This document shows positions 1-7,136 of a DNA stretch of 64,000 nucleotides, piece after piece (the first letter of the stretch is position 1; every line of letters starts with the position of its first letter). Under the pieces are notes generated by a model. That model was given only the letters and a program-made list of their open reading frames with translations. It ran no database searches and was not told the origin of the DNA. A program made the translations under genes and the position numbers. The stretch is from Lachnospiraceae bacterium (GTDB lineage: Bacteria > Bacillota > Clostridia > Lachnospirales > Lachnospiraceae). Where the stretch lies: positions 1-64,000 of the forward strand of contig JAFPWO010000028.1 in the NCBI GenBank assembly GCA_017394885.1, written 5' to 3'.

Positions 1-55
1 AAATAGCGCCTATGAATCTCTTCAAAGGCGCTGCTTGGGGGTACATATTCAGTTG

Positions 56-946
56 TCATCTTGCTTTGTCCCGCTGGCGTTTCTTCTGCCACTGATCCAG
101 CAGTTTCAGTATCACGTCGCTCATCTGCTTGGGGGTATAGGCCTTTGGAAAGTACTTTCGGAGCTGTTCACTCTTGAATGCGACACGTTCCAGATCGCCC
201 TTTTTGACTTCACCAAGGATCTCACACATATCATCTAGGGAACAATTGCCTTCCTGGCTAAGCTTCTTCAGTCTCATCGCCTGTGAGAGGGAGGGGGCAG
301 CCTGTGTGAAATCCATGGCTTCAATCAGGTTTTTCTGTTCCTCCGGCTTCAGATAGGAAAGCTCCACTGCCGGATTAAAGGAGATCTGCCTCTGATCGAC
401 CATCTCTAGGAGTTCGGGTATCAGGTTGGTAAGCCGAATAAAGCGACGGACCTGATTTCTGCTGTCTCCAGTGTCCAGGCCGATCAATTCCGCAGTTTCC
501 AACCTCCGCCCAACTTGGTCGGAAGTAACTCCCTCCTGCAAGTCAGTCCGTTCACCCTGCCTTTTCATAGCCTCCAGCTTCATCTTGTAAGCAAAAGCTC
601 GTTCGCTGGGCAGGATGTTTTCTCTTTGCAGATTTGAATCCACCATCAGGACCACCGCCTCATCATCGGTCATTTTCCGGACAATCACTGGCACTTCAGT
701 CAGACCTGCAGCTTCAGCTGCACGGGCTCTTCTGTGACCGGAGATAATCTCAAGAGATCCATCTGAAAGTGGTCTTGCGAGGAGAGGAGTGAGTACACCG
801 AACATGGAGATGCTCTCCGTAGTTCTTAGCATCGACTCATCATCCACCACTCGAAACGGATGGTTCCGAAAAGGCTTCAAATCACTGATCGGAATCTTTT
901 GGACTCTTTCAGATTGCCCGGTTGTTTCCGGTTCATAATACGACAC
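56..946 (-). CDS. ParB/Spo0J-family partition protein of the mobile element
   Basis: About 296 aa. The ParB/RepB nuclease-like core is clear: a GHRRARAA box at residues 70-77 and the second box NLQRENILPSERA near 105-117, followed by a helix-turn-helix region around 130-200. Such proteins bind centromere-like sites and, with a ParA ATPase (not in the window), segregate or stabilise the element. I chose the GTG at 946 because an AGGAGGTG site lies 6 bases upstream; an in-frame ATG at 985 would overlap the initiator gene and lacks a good site. It follows the initiator gene directly (stop at 960), so the two are co-transcribed and probably translationally linked. Confidence 0.85.
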   Translation of the reverse strand: MSYYEPETTGQSERVQKIPISDLKPFRNHPFRVVDDESMLRTTESISMFGVLTPLLARPLSDGSLEIISGHRRARAAEAAGLTEVPVIVRKMTDDEAVVLMVDSNLQRENILPSERAFAYKMKLEAMKRQGERTDLQEGVTSDQVGRRLETAELIGLDTGDSRNQVRRFIRLTNLIPELLEMVDQRQISFNPAVELSYLKPEEQKNLIEAMDFTQAAPSLSQAMRLKKLSQEGNCSLDDMCEILGEVKKGDLERVAFKSEQLRKYFPKAYTPKQMSDVILKLLDQWQKKRQRDKAR

Positions 947-959
947 TCTCTTCACCTCC

Positions 960-1844
960 TTAAAGCTTGTCATGATAGAGATCATAATTGACCCTGTTCT
1001 GGTAGTAGGGACTGATTGTAACCGGAGCGTTGAATAACGTTGTCAGAAGGTATTGCTTGATGTTTTTAACATCCGAAGTATTCTCCTTCAGACAATCAAG
1101 CACATACTGGATATGCATGGAATCCAGCTTCATCAGCCGGCTTTTCACGACTTCCTTTGGCTTATCGTCCCCGGCGATGCGGATCTCCTTTTTATTGGAA
1201 CTGCAGGTCTCGGCAAGGATATCCAGAATTCCCTCCAGGGTTTCCTTCTCCGTAGGATGGCCCAGCATGAGGATATCGATCTCCAGTTGCGTCCTGAACC
1301 ATTCCTTATAACGCTCATACTCACTCATCCCATCCGTATCCCATCCCGGATAGATAGGATTCTCTGTATATCTGAGATCAATATATTTTTGATCTTTATT
1401 ACTTGGTCGTGATTTTGAAGAATCCGGAATCGTGATTTCCGCGACTCCAGAATCGTGATTATCACGACTCTTGAATCGTGATTCCACAGCGTTATCCACA
1501 GAAAGAAAGTTCTTAACATAGATCAGATTAGGTTTGCCGAGACCTTGGCGCTTTCGTTCGATCAGACCGCACTTGTCTTCCAGTTCATTCATCAGCTTCG
1601 TGGCCTTATTATCAGCGCAGTTAAGCTTCTCCATGATCTCTGACAGGGTACAAATGATGTACACCCGGCCCTGATCATCGAGCCAACCGTTTTTGGCTGA
1701 AAGATCCATTCTTGCCAGGAGCAGGCCATACAGGACTTTAGCCTCTGCCGAAACATATTTGTACTGATCATCAGTGAAAAGAACCGTGGGGACCCGAATG
1801 AAGGAGTATGTGCTGGACTGTGCACCGTAAAAAAACTCATGCAT
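960..1844 (-). CDS. Replication initiator protein, RepA_N type
   Basis: About 294 aa. The N-terminal 115 residues form the conserved winged-helix initiator domain (FIRVPTVLFTD, then YGLLLARMDLS, then a CTLSEIMEKLNC recognition-helix region). A poorly conserved linker covers residues 120-147, and a distinct C-terminal domain follows. The family initiates theta replication of plasmids and of excised conjugative elements, binding repeats inside its own gene; those repeats are visible here at 1405-1483. The start is the ATG at 1844, preceded by AAGGAGGTGG; a start at 1925 is possible but has no ribosome site. The ATG overlaps the stop of the upstream small gene (ATGCATGA), suggesting coupled translation. 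Confidence 0.85.
   Translation of the reverse strand: MHEFFYGAQSSTYSFIRVPTVLFTDDQYKYVSAEAKVLYGLLLARMDLSAKNGWLDDQGRVYIICTLSEIMEKLNCADNKATKLMNELEDKCGLIERKRQGLGKPNLIYVKNFLSVDNAVESRFKSRDNHDSGVAEITIPDSSKSRPSNKDQKYIDLRYTENPIYPGWDTDGMSEYERYKEWFRTQLEIDILMLGHPTEKETLEGILDILAETCSSNKKEIRIAGDDKPKEVVKSRLMKLDSMHIQYVLDCLKENTSDVKNIKQYLLTTLFNAPVTISPYYQNRVNYDLYHDKL
1405..1483. repeat. Four iterons at exact 23-bp spacing inside the initiator gene (candidate origin)
   Basis: The core AATCGTGATT occurs at 1428-1437, 1451-1460 and 1474-1483, with a variant GGTCGTGATT at 1405-1414. The step is 23 bp each time. Because 23 is not a multiple of three the repeats are read in different frames, so the constraint is on DNA and not protein. 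The third copy runs into an inverted copy (ATCACGA at 1461-1467). Origins inside the rep gene, between its two domains, are known for RepA_N replicons. Confidence 0.85.
1492..1500 (+). promoter_or_regulatory. Consensus DnaA box next to the iterons
   Basis: TTATCCACA is a perfect match to the DnaA box consensus TTATNCACA and begins 9 bases after the last iteron. A single 9-mer can arise by chance, but its position beside the iterons supports a host-DnaA-dependent origin. Confidence 0.65.
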
Positions 1845-2079
1845 CCATACCACCCACCTCCTTGCCGATGATCTTCTCATTTCGAAGCGGCTTTTTCCGG
1901 AAGGCCGTATTTCTGGCCTTGCCATATGGGCATTCTGAGAAAAGACAGCTCCGGTACCGGAAATCAGGCTGGTAGTAAAGGCAGCATCTGCATTTGGGCG
2001 GTTCTTTTGCCCTGTCTGCTTTGTTAGGCGTATCCCGCAGCTTCCTGCACCGGTTCAGCGTTTCATTTCTATCGCACAC
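1837..2079 (-). CDS. Small Cys-rich protein of the mobile element
   Basis: About 80 aa, basic, with a cluster of cysteines (KCRCCLYYQ, then SCLFSECPYG) that could bind a metal. I do not recognise a named family; proteins like this are common beside rep genes of Clostridia conjugative elements. The start is the GTG at 2079, 9 bases after AGGAGG, and lies inside the end of the upstream Cys-rich gene. Its stop overlaps the initiator start by 8 bases. Tight packing suggests a single operon. Confidence 0.6.
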   Translation of the reverse strand: MCDRNETLNRCRKLRDTPNKADRAKEPPKCRCCLYYQPDFRYRSCLFSECPYGKARNTAFRKKPLRNEKIIGKEVGGMDA

Positions 2080-2320
2080 TGGCAGGCACCTCCTCACCCT
2101 TATATCCAAGGATCTTTTTCATGCAGAAGCTGACACATGGGCCATAACAACAGCCTTCACAGGGAGACTTCCGTTTGGGTGCTTCCGCCAGATAGTAACA
2201 ATTCTCCTTTTTGAGGACGCAGCCCATTTTCCTGTTCTTCCAAAAGTAACAGCCCCTGCAGCTGCGAGGACGGTCAGCATAGTAACGCACGCCGTCGATC
2301 ATGATAGTTTCTTTTTCCAT
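2069..2320 (-). CDS. Small Cys-rich protein of the mobile element
   Basis: 83 aa. It contains repeated Cys pairs: SCRGCYFW, GCVLKKENCYYL, PCEGCCYGPCVSFC. The pattern suggests a zinc- or Fe-S-binding fold but I do not recognise the family. A strong AAAGGAGG site 8 bases before the ATG at 2320 makes the start secure. It is the first gene of the leftward element operon and shares the Cys-rich character of the next gene, so the two may be diverged paralogues. Confidence 0.65.
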   Translation of the reverse strand: MEKETIMIDGVRYYADRPRSCRGCYFWKNRKMGCVLKKENCYYLAEAPKRKSPCEGCCYGPCVSFCMKKILGYKGEEVPASVR

Positions 2321-2757
2321 CGACTAATCCTCCTTTTTCATGATGGTTCTGCAGAGCCTGCAGAAATGAAAAAAGCCCGATTACCGTTCAGAACAGTAAC
2401 CGGGCTATGTATGGAGGTTTTCTTCTGGAAAAGAAAAGATGCCCGGCAGGAAGAACTGTCTGCTGAGCACCTTAGATTAGGATAAAACCGGATTAGAAAT
2501 GTCTGGTTCGGGCAGATTCGGCCAAACGGACCAATTTCAAGTCGTAGTCTGGATAGAGGCAAGAAAAGGGGGATAAAACCGCTTTTCGGAGAGGAGACAT
2601 GCCGCCCTTCAATCCACTGAAAACGCACTTTTTGCTCTCCCTCATTTAGCCCATTTGTTAACTATAAAGGCCCAAAAAACGGCGGTTAGCCCCTCGTTAA
2701 CTATAAAAAATCGGTCGAAAACCATGGAACGCCATGAAAAACCATCAAAGATTTCCG
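2321..2757. other. Gene-free strip at the element end with two sets of direct repeats
   Basis: I see no gene here. It holds a leftward terminator-like hairpin (2374-2406), an 11-bp direct repeat GGATAAAACCG at 2480-2490 and 2571-2581, and a second direct repeat with TTAGCCC followed by GTTAACTATAAA at 2646-2668 and 2686-2708 (40-bp step). Such repeats at an element end are often recombinase arm sites, but no att duplication can be shown from this window alone. Confidence 0.5.
2374..2406 (-). terminator. Hairpin with U-run ahead of the element operon
   Basis: An 11-bp stem (AGCCCGRTTAC, one G-T pair) is followed on the minus strand by six T. It sits upstream of the first element gene, so it either stops transcription entering from the rpsI side or attenuates the element operon. 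Confidence 0.65.
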
Positions 2758-2763
2758 GGCATG

Positions 2764-2800
2764 AAAAAACCCTGAAACCGTTGAGATTCCAGGGTTTTTT
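2764..2800 (-). terminator. Terminator of the rplM-rpsI operon
   Basis: AAAAAACCCTG pairs with CAGGGTTTTTT around a 15-base loop, 19 bases after the rpsI stop. Both arms carry the A/T runs, so it could work in both directions and shield the ribosomal operon from the mobile element. Confidence 0.85.
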
Positions 2801-2818
2801 GATGATTTCGACTCGAGA

Positions 2819-3205
2819 TCAGCGCTTGCTGAACTGCGGAGCGCGACGTGCGGCTTTGAGGCCGTACTTCTTTCTTTCCTTCATTCTCGGGTCGCGGGTA
2901 AGATATCCGGCCTTCTTTAAGGTGGGACGGAACTCGCCGTCGGCCTTGCACAGGGCGCGGGCGATGCCATGGCGGATCGCGCCGGCCTGGCCGGTGAAGC
3001 CGCCGCCGTGGACCATAACGGTCACGTCGAACTTATCCAGCGTTTCGGTCGCTGCCAGAGGCTGACGGACGACGACCTTTAAGGTCTCCAGTCCGAAATA
3101 ATCCTCGATATCTCTCTTGTTCACGGTGATTTTGCCGGTGCCGGGCGTTAAATATACGCGGGCAATGCTCTTTTTGCGTCTGCCGGTTCCATAAAACTGA
3201 GCCAT
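2819..3205 (-). CDS. rpsI: 30S ribosomal protein S9
   Basis: 128 aa, the usual length. The family pattern is clear: [25 protein letters not shown] at the N-terminus, [19 protein letters not shown] in the middle, and the basic C-terminal tail ending in FSKR that reaches the decoding centre. The start is ATG 3205 (MAQFYG), 8 bases after AAGGAGG; the ATG two codons upstream is too close to that site. It is co-transcribed with rplM (13-base gap), the standard bacterial pair. Confidence 0.97.
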   Translation of the reverse strand: MAQFYGTGRRKKSIARVYLTPGTGKITVNKRDIEDYFGLETLKVVVRQPLAATETLDKFDVTVMVHGGGFTGQAGAIRHGIARALCKADGEFRPTLKKAGYLTRDPRMKERKKYGLKAARRAPQFSKR

Positions 3206-3217
3206 GATCATTCCTCC

Positions 3218-3652
3218 TTACCCTTTGATTTCCAGTACTTCGGGCTTCTGCGCGGCATGCGGATGTTCCGGTCCCGCATACACATGAAGCTTCTTGTACA
3301 TCTGGTTGCCGAGGGTTCCCTTCGGGAGCATGCCGCGGACGGCCTTCTCGATGACAACAGTGGGCTTGGTTTCCAGCATTTCGCGCAGCGTGTTGCTCTT
3401 TAAGCTGCCGACGTAATCGGAGTGACGGTAGTAGAGCTTGTCGTTCAGCTTGTTGCCGGTGACAGCTACCTTTTCGGCATTAATCACGATGACGTTATCG
3501 CCGGTATCGACATGAGGGGTGAAGATGGGCTTTTTCTTGCCTCTTAACACAGCGGCAACTTCCGTTGCCAGACGGCCGAGGGTCTTGCCGTTTGCATCAA
3601 CCACGTACCATTTTCTCTCGATGGTCTCGGGGTTGGCCATGAATGTGTTCAT
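3218..3652 (-). CDS. rplM: 50S ribosomal protein L13
   Basis: 144 aa, full length. Conserved segments include [17 protein letters not shown], the [15 protein letters not shown] block, and [29 protein letters not shown]. It is an early 50S assembly protein. The start at 3652 has AAGGAGG at good spacing. A near-consensus promoter lies about 110 bases upstream, leaving a leader that may carry an autoregulatory structure. Confidence 0.97.
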   Translation of the reverse strand: MNTFMANPETIERKWYVVDANGKTLGRLATEVAAVLRGKKKPIFTPHVDTGDNVIVINAEKVAVTGNKLNDKLYYRHSDYVGSLKSNTLREMLETKPTVVIEKAVRGMLPKGTLGNQMYKKLHVYAGPEHPHAAQKPEVLEIKG

Positions 3653-3759
3653 GGGAATGCCTCCTTATTTTTAAAGAACGATTTCATTGTTTCGGGTGCG
3701 ATTTTCGGGAAAATCGGCCTCACCGGGGCAAGGATCTCGGCGCATCTCCCAAAGCGCGC
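3653..3759 (-). ncRNA. Candidate rplM leader
   Basis: About 107 bases of leader lie between the predicted start point (near 3759) and the rplM start. It contains a strong hairpin (GATTTTCCCGAAAATC) flanked by CCGG/GCACCCG pairing. Autoregulatory L13 leaders are known in Firmicutes. Identity with that RNA family is not shown here; a covariance-model search would decide. Confidence 0.35.
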
Positions 3760-3765
3760 CTTGAT

Positions 3766-3794
3766 ATTATAGGCGAAGGCGCGCCGGCTGTCAA
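3766..3794 (-). promoter_or_regulatory. Sigma-A promoter of rplM-rpsI
   Basis: Minus strand: perfect TTGACA (3794-3789), a 17-base spacer and perfect TATAAT (3771-3766). This is one of the strongest promoters in the window, as expected for a ribosomal operon. Confidence 0.9.
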
Positions 3795-3893
3795 TCGGAA
3801 AATGAAGAAAAATAACGGTTTCTTCAATATTATTTCAGAGCGATTACCTGATCACATGGAAATAACGGCATGATGGGAAAAGGTCTCAAAATA

Positions 3894-4748
3894 CTATATC
3901 ATTTTTATCAGTTTCTCTTCTTCGCCTGGAAGCATGGAATAGCCATGTTCAGAGGAAGGATATGCACCGGTTTTTACTTCGTTGACAAAACAGGTGGCAG
4001 CATTCAGTATAGTACTTCGAATGTCAGCATATTTTTTTGCGAATTTTGGATTCCTGCTGTAAAAACCTAAGAGATCATACCAATTGATCATTGGACTGTC
4101 ACTATAAGGCCCACATCCGGAGCCTAAAATCGGTATAGTACTATTCTCATAAATGATTTTTGCGACTTCATTTGGAACTGCTTCCACTACTACGGCAATA
4201 CAGCCTGCGGCTTCAAATGCCTTAACAACCTCAATGAGATGAAGTGCTGCTTCAGCACTCCTGCCCTGTGTTTTGTATCCTCCCAGCATAATAGCACTTT
4301 GCGGAGTTAGACCGGTATGCCCTATTACTGGAATGCTGGCATTGATGCAGGCTTTTATGATTGGAACGATTTCCATTCCACCTTCCATTTTTACACAATC
4401 CATATCAGCCTCAATCATATAACGGGAAGCATTTTTTACTGCTTCATCTGCTGACAACTGATATGTCATGTAAGGCATATCTCCCATGATAAAACAATTC
4501 GGGGCTCCTTTTCGGACGGCTTTGGCGTGGGCTATCATTAGGTCCAGTGTTGCTTTGATGGTACTATTTTCTCCCAGCATCACGGTAGCAATGGAATCGC
4601 CGACATTTATTATTTCAATACCAGCTTCTTCTGCCAGAACAGCCATGGGATAATCATACAAAGCGGTGCGGGGCATTTTTTCGCCATGTGCCTTTTTCTC
4701 ATAGAGCGTCTGTATTGTGATTTTTTTTCTTTCTGCTTGATTAGACAT
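3894..4748 (-). CDS. PanB-family ketopantoate hydroxymethyltransferase homologue
   Basis: 284 aa. It keeps the PanB signature residues: Asp in NVGDSI and in MGDMP and Glu in KMEGG (metal and substrate ligands), His in IGHTGLTPQS, and the catalytic Glu in VVEAVP. PanB transfers a hydroxymethyl group from methylene-tetrahydrofolate to a 2-oxoacid, and the reaction is reversible. panC and panD are absent and the gene is last in a catabolic operon, so it may instead act on another branched 2-oxoacid, perhaps in the retro direction. That role is inference. The start is ATG 4748 with GGAGAA upstream. Confidence 0.8.
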   Translation of the reverse strand: MSNQAERKKITIQTLYEKKAHGEKMPRTALYDYPMAVLAEEAGIEIINVGDSIATVMLGENSTIKATLDLMIAHAKAVRKGAPNCFIMGDMPYMTYQLSADEAVKNASRYMIEADMDCVKMEGGMEIVPIIKACINASIPVIGHTGLTPQSAIMLGGYKTQGRSAEAALHLIEVVKAFEAAGCIAVVVEAVPNEVAKIIYENSTIPILGSGCGPYSDSPMINWYDLLGFYSRNPKFAKKYADIRSTILNAATCFVNEVKTGAYPSSEHGYSMLPGEEEKLIKMI

Positions 4749-4783
4749 TGAATTCTCCATAAAAATATATTTTTATTCGAAAA

Positions 4784-5410
4784 CTATCGTATGAAGTTCA
4801 TCAGATGACGTTTCCCAGTGTTCGGGTAAGGAAGATTTTCTTTTGATGCTTCTCGTATTTCAAGAGCCCAAGACATATTTTCCCCGAGAATACGGAGCGT
4901 ATCTAGTCCTTCTTCATCTTGCAGCACTTCTCCGGGCTCTCTGCCATGAATAACGCTCCAGTAACTACCACAGGCGATCAGCATTTCCGAATAGGTTAGA
5001 TATCTGTACAGATTATCGAGTGTTGTTGTTCCGCCGGATCGCCGAACAGCGACAACGGCTGCACCTATTTTTCCGCGCAGGCTTCTTTTTCGTGCCGCCA
5101 CATAAAAAGCACGGTCAAGAAAACTCTTCATAGGACTGGCAATCCCTGCAAAATAGACCGGGCTGCCAAGAATGATGCCATCTGCATTTTCCATCTTTTT
5201 AATCCAGATGTTAACACTGTCATCACTTTGTACACAGTACCCTGTCTGAAAGCAATTCTTGCAGCCAATACAAGGCGATACGATTGCACTTCCAACCTGA
5301 ATCAGTTCGGTTTCAATTGAATGCTCAGAAAGCTGGTTAAGAATAACTTGCAATGCACAGGCAGTATTGCCGTTTTGATTAGGACTTCCATTAAAAGCGA
5401 CAACTTTCAC
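4784..5410 (-). CDS. Iron-sulfur flavoprotein / NAD(P)H-dependent FMN reductase family
   Basis: 208 aa. The N-terminal FNGSPNQNGNT is the flavodoxin-like FMN phosphate loop. CIGCKNCFQTGYC (residues about 47-59) is the compact Cys cluster of Isf-type proteins, which bind a 4Fe-4S cluster, and GSPVYFAGIASPMKSFLDR is the family's second FMN contact. It probably moves electrons for a reductive step of the surrounding pathway. The start is GTG 5410 with AGGAG upstream. It is separated from the preceding dehydrogenase gene by a perfect hairpin at 5440-5462. Confidence 0.8.
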   Translation of the reverse strand: MKVVAFNGSPNQNGNTACALQVILNQLSEHSIETELIQVGSAIVSPCIGCKNCFQTGYCVQSDDSVNIWIKKMENADGIILGSPVYFAGIASPMKSFLDRAFYVAARKRSLRGKIGAAVVAVRRSGGTTTLDNLYRYLTYSEMLIACGSYWSVIHGREPGEVLQDEEGLDTLRILGENMSWALEIREASKENLPYPNTGKRHLMNFIR

Positions 5411-5439
5411 AATATAATCTCCTAGTTCAAAGAGAAGAT

Positions 5440-5462
5440 GGGGCAGTCGTTAAGACTGCCCC
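5440..5462 (-). other. Perfect intergenic hairpin inside the catabolic operon
   Basis: GGGGCAGTC pairs with GACTGCCCC over a 5-base loop, with no U-run after it on the minus strand. It is therefore more likely an RNA-stability or processing element than a full terminator. It lies between the dehydrogenase and flavoprotein genes. Confidence 0.6.
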
Positions 5463-5471
5463 GAAAAATAA

Positions 5472-6332
5472 TTACAGAAATTCATGATAGACCGAAACCA
5501 TATCTTCTTTTCCGCGGTTTTCCTGAATGGCTTTCTCATAGTAACTTCGAGCTAATTTCGCTACATCCATAGGGATTCCTTTGGTGGACGCCCAGTCGAT
5601 TGCCAGTGAAAGATCTTTATAACTGATTTCTACGGTTGCCCATGCGGTGTAATCATCATCAACCACTTTCTGAAAACGTTTTGAAAACTGGTTGGAAGTC
5701 CCCCCGCTGACTTTGAGTATGTCGAAAAGCTTTTGCGGATCGAGACCATATTTGACGCCAAGAGAAAACGCTTCTGATGCGACGACCAGATTTCCCATAG
5801 ACATTGTATTGTTAACTATTTTGACTGCTTTCGCTGAGCCGGGTTGTTCGCCAACAAAGAATTGCTTCCCGGCGAGGCAGTCAAAAATATCCTGACACTG
5901 TTCCCGAATAGTCTCCTTTAAGGCATAAATCAGAACCAGAGTACCTGCCCGAGCTTCTTTCGGCCCTCCGCTGACGGGACAGTCAACAAAGTGAATTTTA
6001 CGTTTTTCTGCCTCTGCGGCACAGTACTCGACATCTTCTGGCATGGTAGAAGATGTTTCAATAACTATATCCCCCGGCTTAAGTAAATCTAGAAAACCGC
6101 CGGTGACCAGAACATTTTTCAAAACTTTACCATTAGGAAGAGAAGTGAGATAATAGTCACAATTAGCTGCAAGTTCCTCCAGTGAAGAACAAGGAGTTGC
6201 ACAGTCTATAAATTGTTCCCGCACTTCCGTAACCGTATCATATACGTACACAAAATAACCAGCGTCTGCCAGGCACCGGGCCATATTGCCACCCATATGG
6301 CCTGCGCCGATTATACCAATTTTTTTAGCCAT
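5472..6332 (-). CDS. 3-hydroxyisobutyrate dehydrogenase-family NAD(P)-dependent oxidoreductase
   Basis: 286 aa. Rossmann motif GIIGAGHMGGNMA at residues 5-17, the substrate loop DCPVSGGPKEARAGTL near 118-133, and the catalytic Lys in GSAKAVKIVNN. The family (GarR, MmsB, 2-hydroxymethylglutarate dehydrogenase) interconverts 3-hydroxyacids and semialdehydes. The true substrate is unknown; it is presumably an intermediate in the TRAP-imported carboxylate pathway. The start ATG 6332 (MAKKIG) has GAGGTGA upstream; a GTG two codons earlier overlaps that site. Confidence 0.88.
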   Translation of the reverse strand: MAKKIGIIGAGHMGGNMARCLADAGYFVYVYDTVTEVREQFIDCATPCSSLEELAANCDYYLTSLPNGKVLKNVLVTGGFLDLLKPGDIVIETSSTMPEDVEYCAAEAEKRKIHFVDCPVSGGPKEARAGTLVLIYALKETIREQCQDIFDCLAGKQFFVGEQPGSAKAVKIVNNTMSMGNLVVASEAFSLGVKYGLDPQKLFDILKVSGGTSNQFSKRFQKVVDDDYTAWATVEISYKDLSLAIDWASTKGIPMDVAKLARSYYEKAIQENRGKEDMVSVYHEFL

Positions 6333-6347
6333 AATCACTCACCTCGG

Positions 6348-7118
6348 TTATTCATCGAAAGGATAGCACTTGTGATCAAGAACTCGTCTGTCATGACCAG
6401 GGAGAACAACCATACCGGTATCTTTAATCATTTTGTTAATCTTGACAGCACTATAATATGCTTTTTCGAGACTTAAACAAAGTGCACTGGTTTTGACCTC
6501 TCCGTTTTCAATGTTCTCATAAAGCGGAATCGCATCAGATCCCAAAAAATACGGACCTTTGTCTGTCTCCACATAAACACCTTGTATTCCGGCACTGTGC
6601 CCAGGAATCTTTACCAGCTTAATACCAGGCAACAGCTCAGTATCCCCTTCAACAAAGTTCCATTTCACAGGCTGCTGAGCGTAAGGGGGGACGACACCGT
6701 ATTTAAAAGATTCGTAGGTCTTGTAGAAACGCGGAATCGGATTAATGCTGTCCAATATCTCTTCAAGCTGTACATAGACCTGAGCATTCGGGAACATATG
6801 AAGATTTCCGCAATGGTCCCAGTGCAGATGTGTCAGAATTAATATTTCAATTTCTTCCGGAGAAACGCCAGTTGCAGCCTTTAAAGCAACATCCGGATGC
6901 TCTTCAGGTGCCCGCGTATAGGTTTTGCTGTGAAGCTTTCCGCTTTCTGATTCCGGATCCCGTCCGCCGCAGTCGATCAAAATCTTTTTTTCAGCACCGT
7001 CGATGTAAAACATCATATGAGGAATATCAATAGGAGGCAACTGAGGCGCTCCGTCAACAAAATAGGACATGCCCCATTTTTCATTGCCGACTTTGATCGG
7101 TATAATTCTCATACCCAT
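6348..7118 (-). CDS. Metallo-beta-lactamase-fold hydrolase, AHL-lactonase-like
   Basis: 256 aa. The dinuclear metal site is complete: HLHWDH near residue 97, the His of PGHSAG, the Asp of LGSDA and the His of PGHD. Overall it resembles the N-acyl homoserine lactonase family. Inside this operon, opening of a lactone or hydrolysis of an ester of the imported substrate is more likely than quorum quenching; that is inference from context. The start ATG 7118 has AAGGAGAT upstream, and the gap to the dctM-type gene is 18 bases. Confidence 0.82.
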   Translation of the reverse strand: MGMRIIPIKVGNEKWGMSYFVDGAPQLPPIDIPHMMFYIDGAEKKILIDCGGRDPESESGKLHSKTYTRAPEEHPDVALKAATGVSPEEIEILILTHLHWDHCGNLHMFPNAQVYVQLEEILDSINPIPRFYKTYESFKYGVVPPYAQQPVKWNFVEGDTELLPGIKLVKIPGHSAGIQGVYVETDKGPYFLGSDAIPLYENIENGEVKTSALCLSLEKAYYSAVKINKMIKDTGMVVLPGHDRRVLDHKCYPFDE

Positions 7119-7136
7119 AGTAATATCTCCTTCCTG

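Larger units (their letters stand above)
1..2757 (-). mobile_element. End of an integrated conjugative or plasmid-like element (runs off the left edge)
   Basis: All genes here read leftwards: two small Cys-rich proteins, a RepA_N-type initiator and ParB, overlapping or nearly so. This order is typical of the replication/partition end of Firmicute integrative conjugative elements (Tn1549-like and relatives), whose integrase sits at the far end. The gene-free strip 2321-2757 between the first element gene and the rpsI terminator probably holds the attachment site. No integrase and no second copy of an att site are in view, so the boundary and the ICE-versus-plasmid question are inferences. Confidence 0.6.

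Noticed and set aside
2338..2628. A 96-aa minus-strand frame in the element junction
   Set aside because: It crosses the terminator hairpin and both copies of neither repeat set show codon constraint; no ribosome site.
3894..4748. Housekeeping panB for pantothenate synthesis
   Set aside because: No panC, panD or panE adjacent, and the gene is the last of a TRAP-transporter operon in an AT-rich island; the family is right but the role is unsupported.
6348..7118. Quorum-quenching AHL lactonase
   Set aside because: The fold matches but the gene is embedded in a carboxylate catabolic operon, so a signalling role is not supported.
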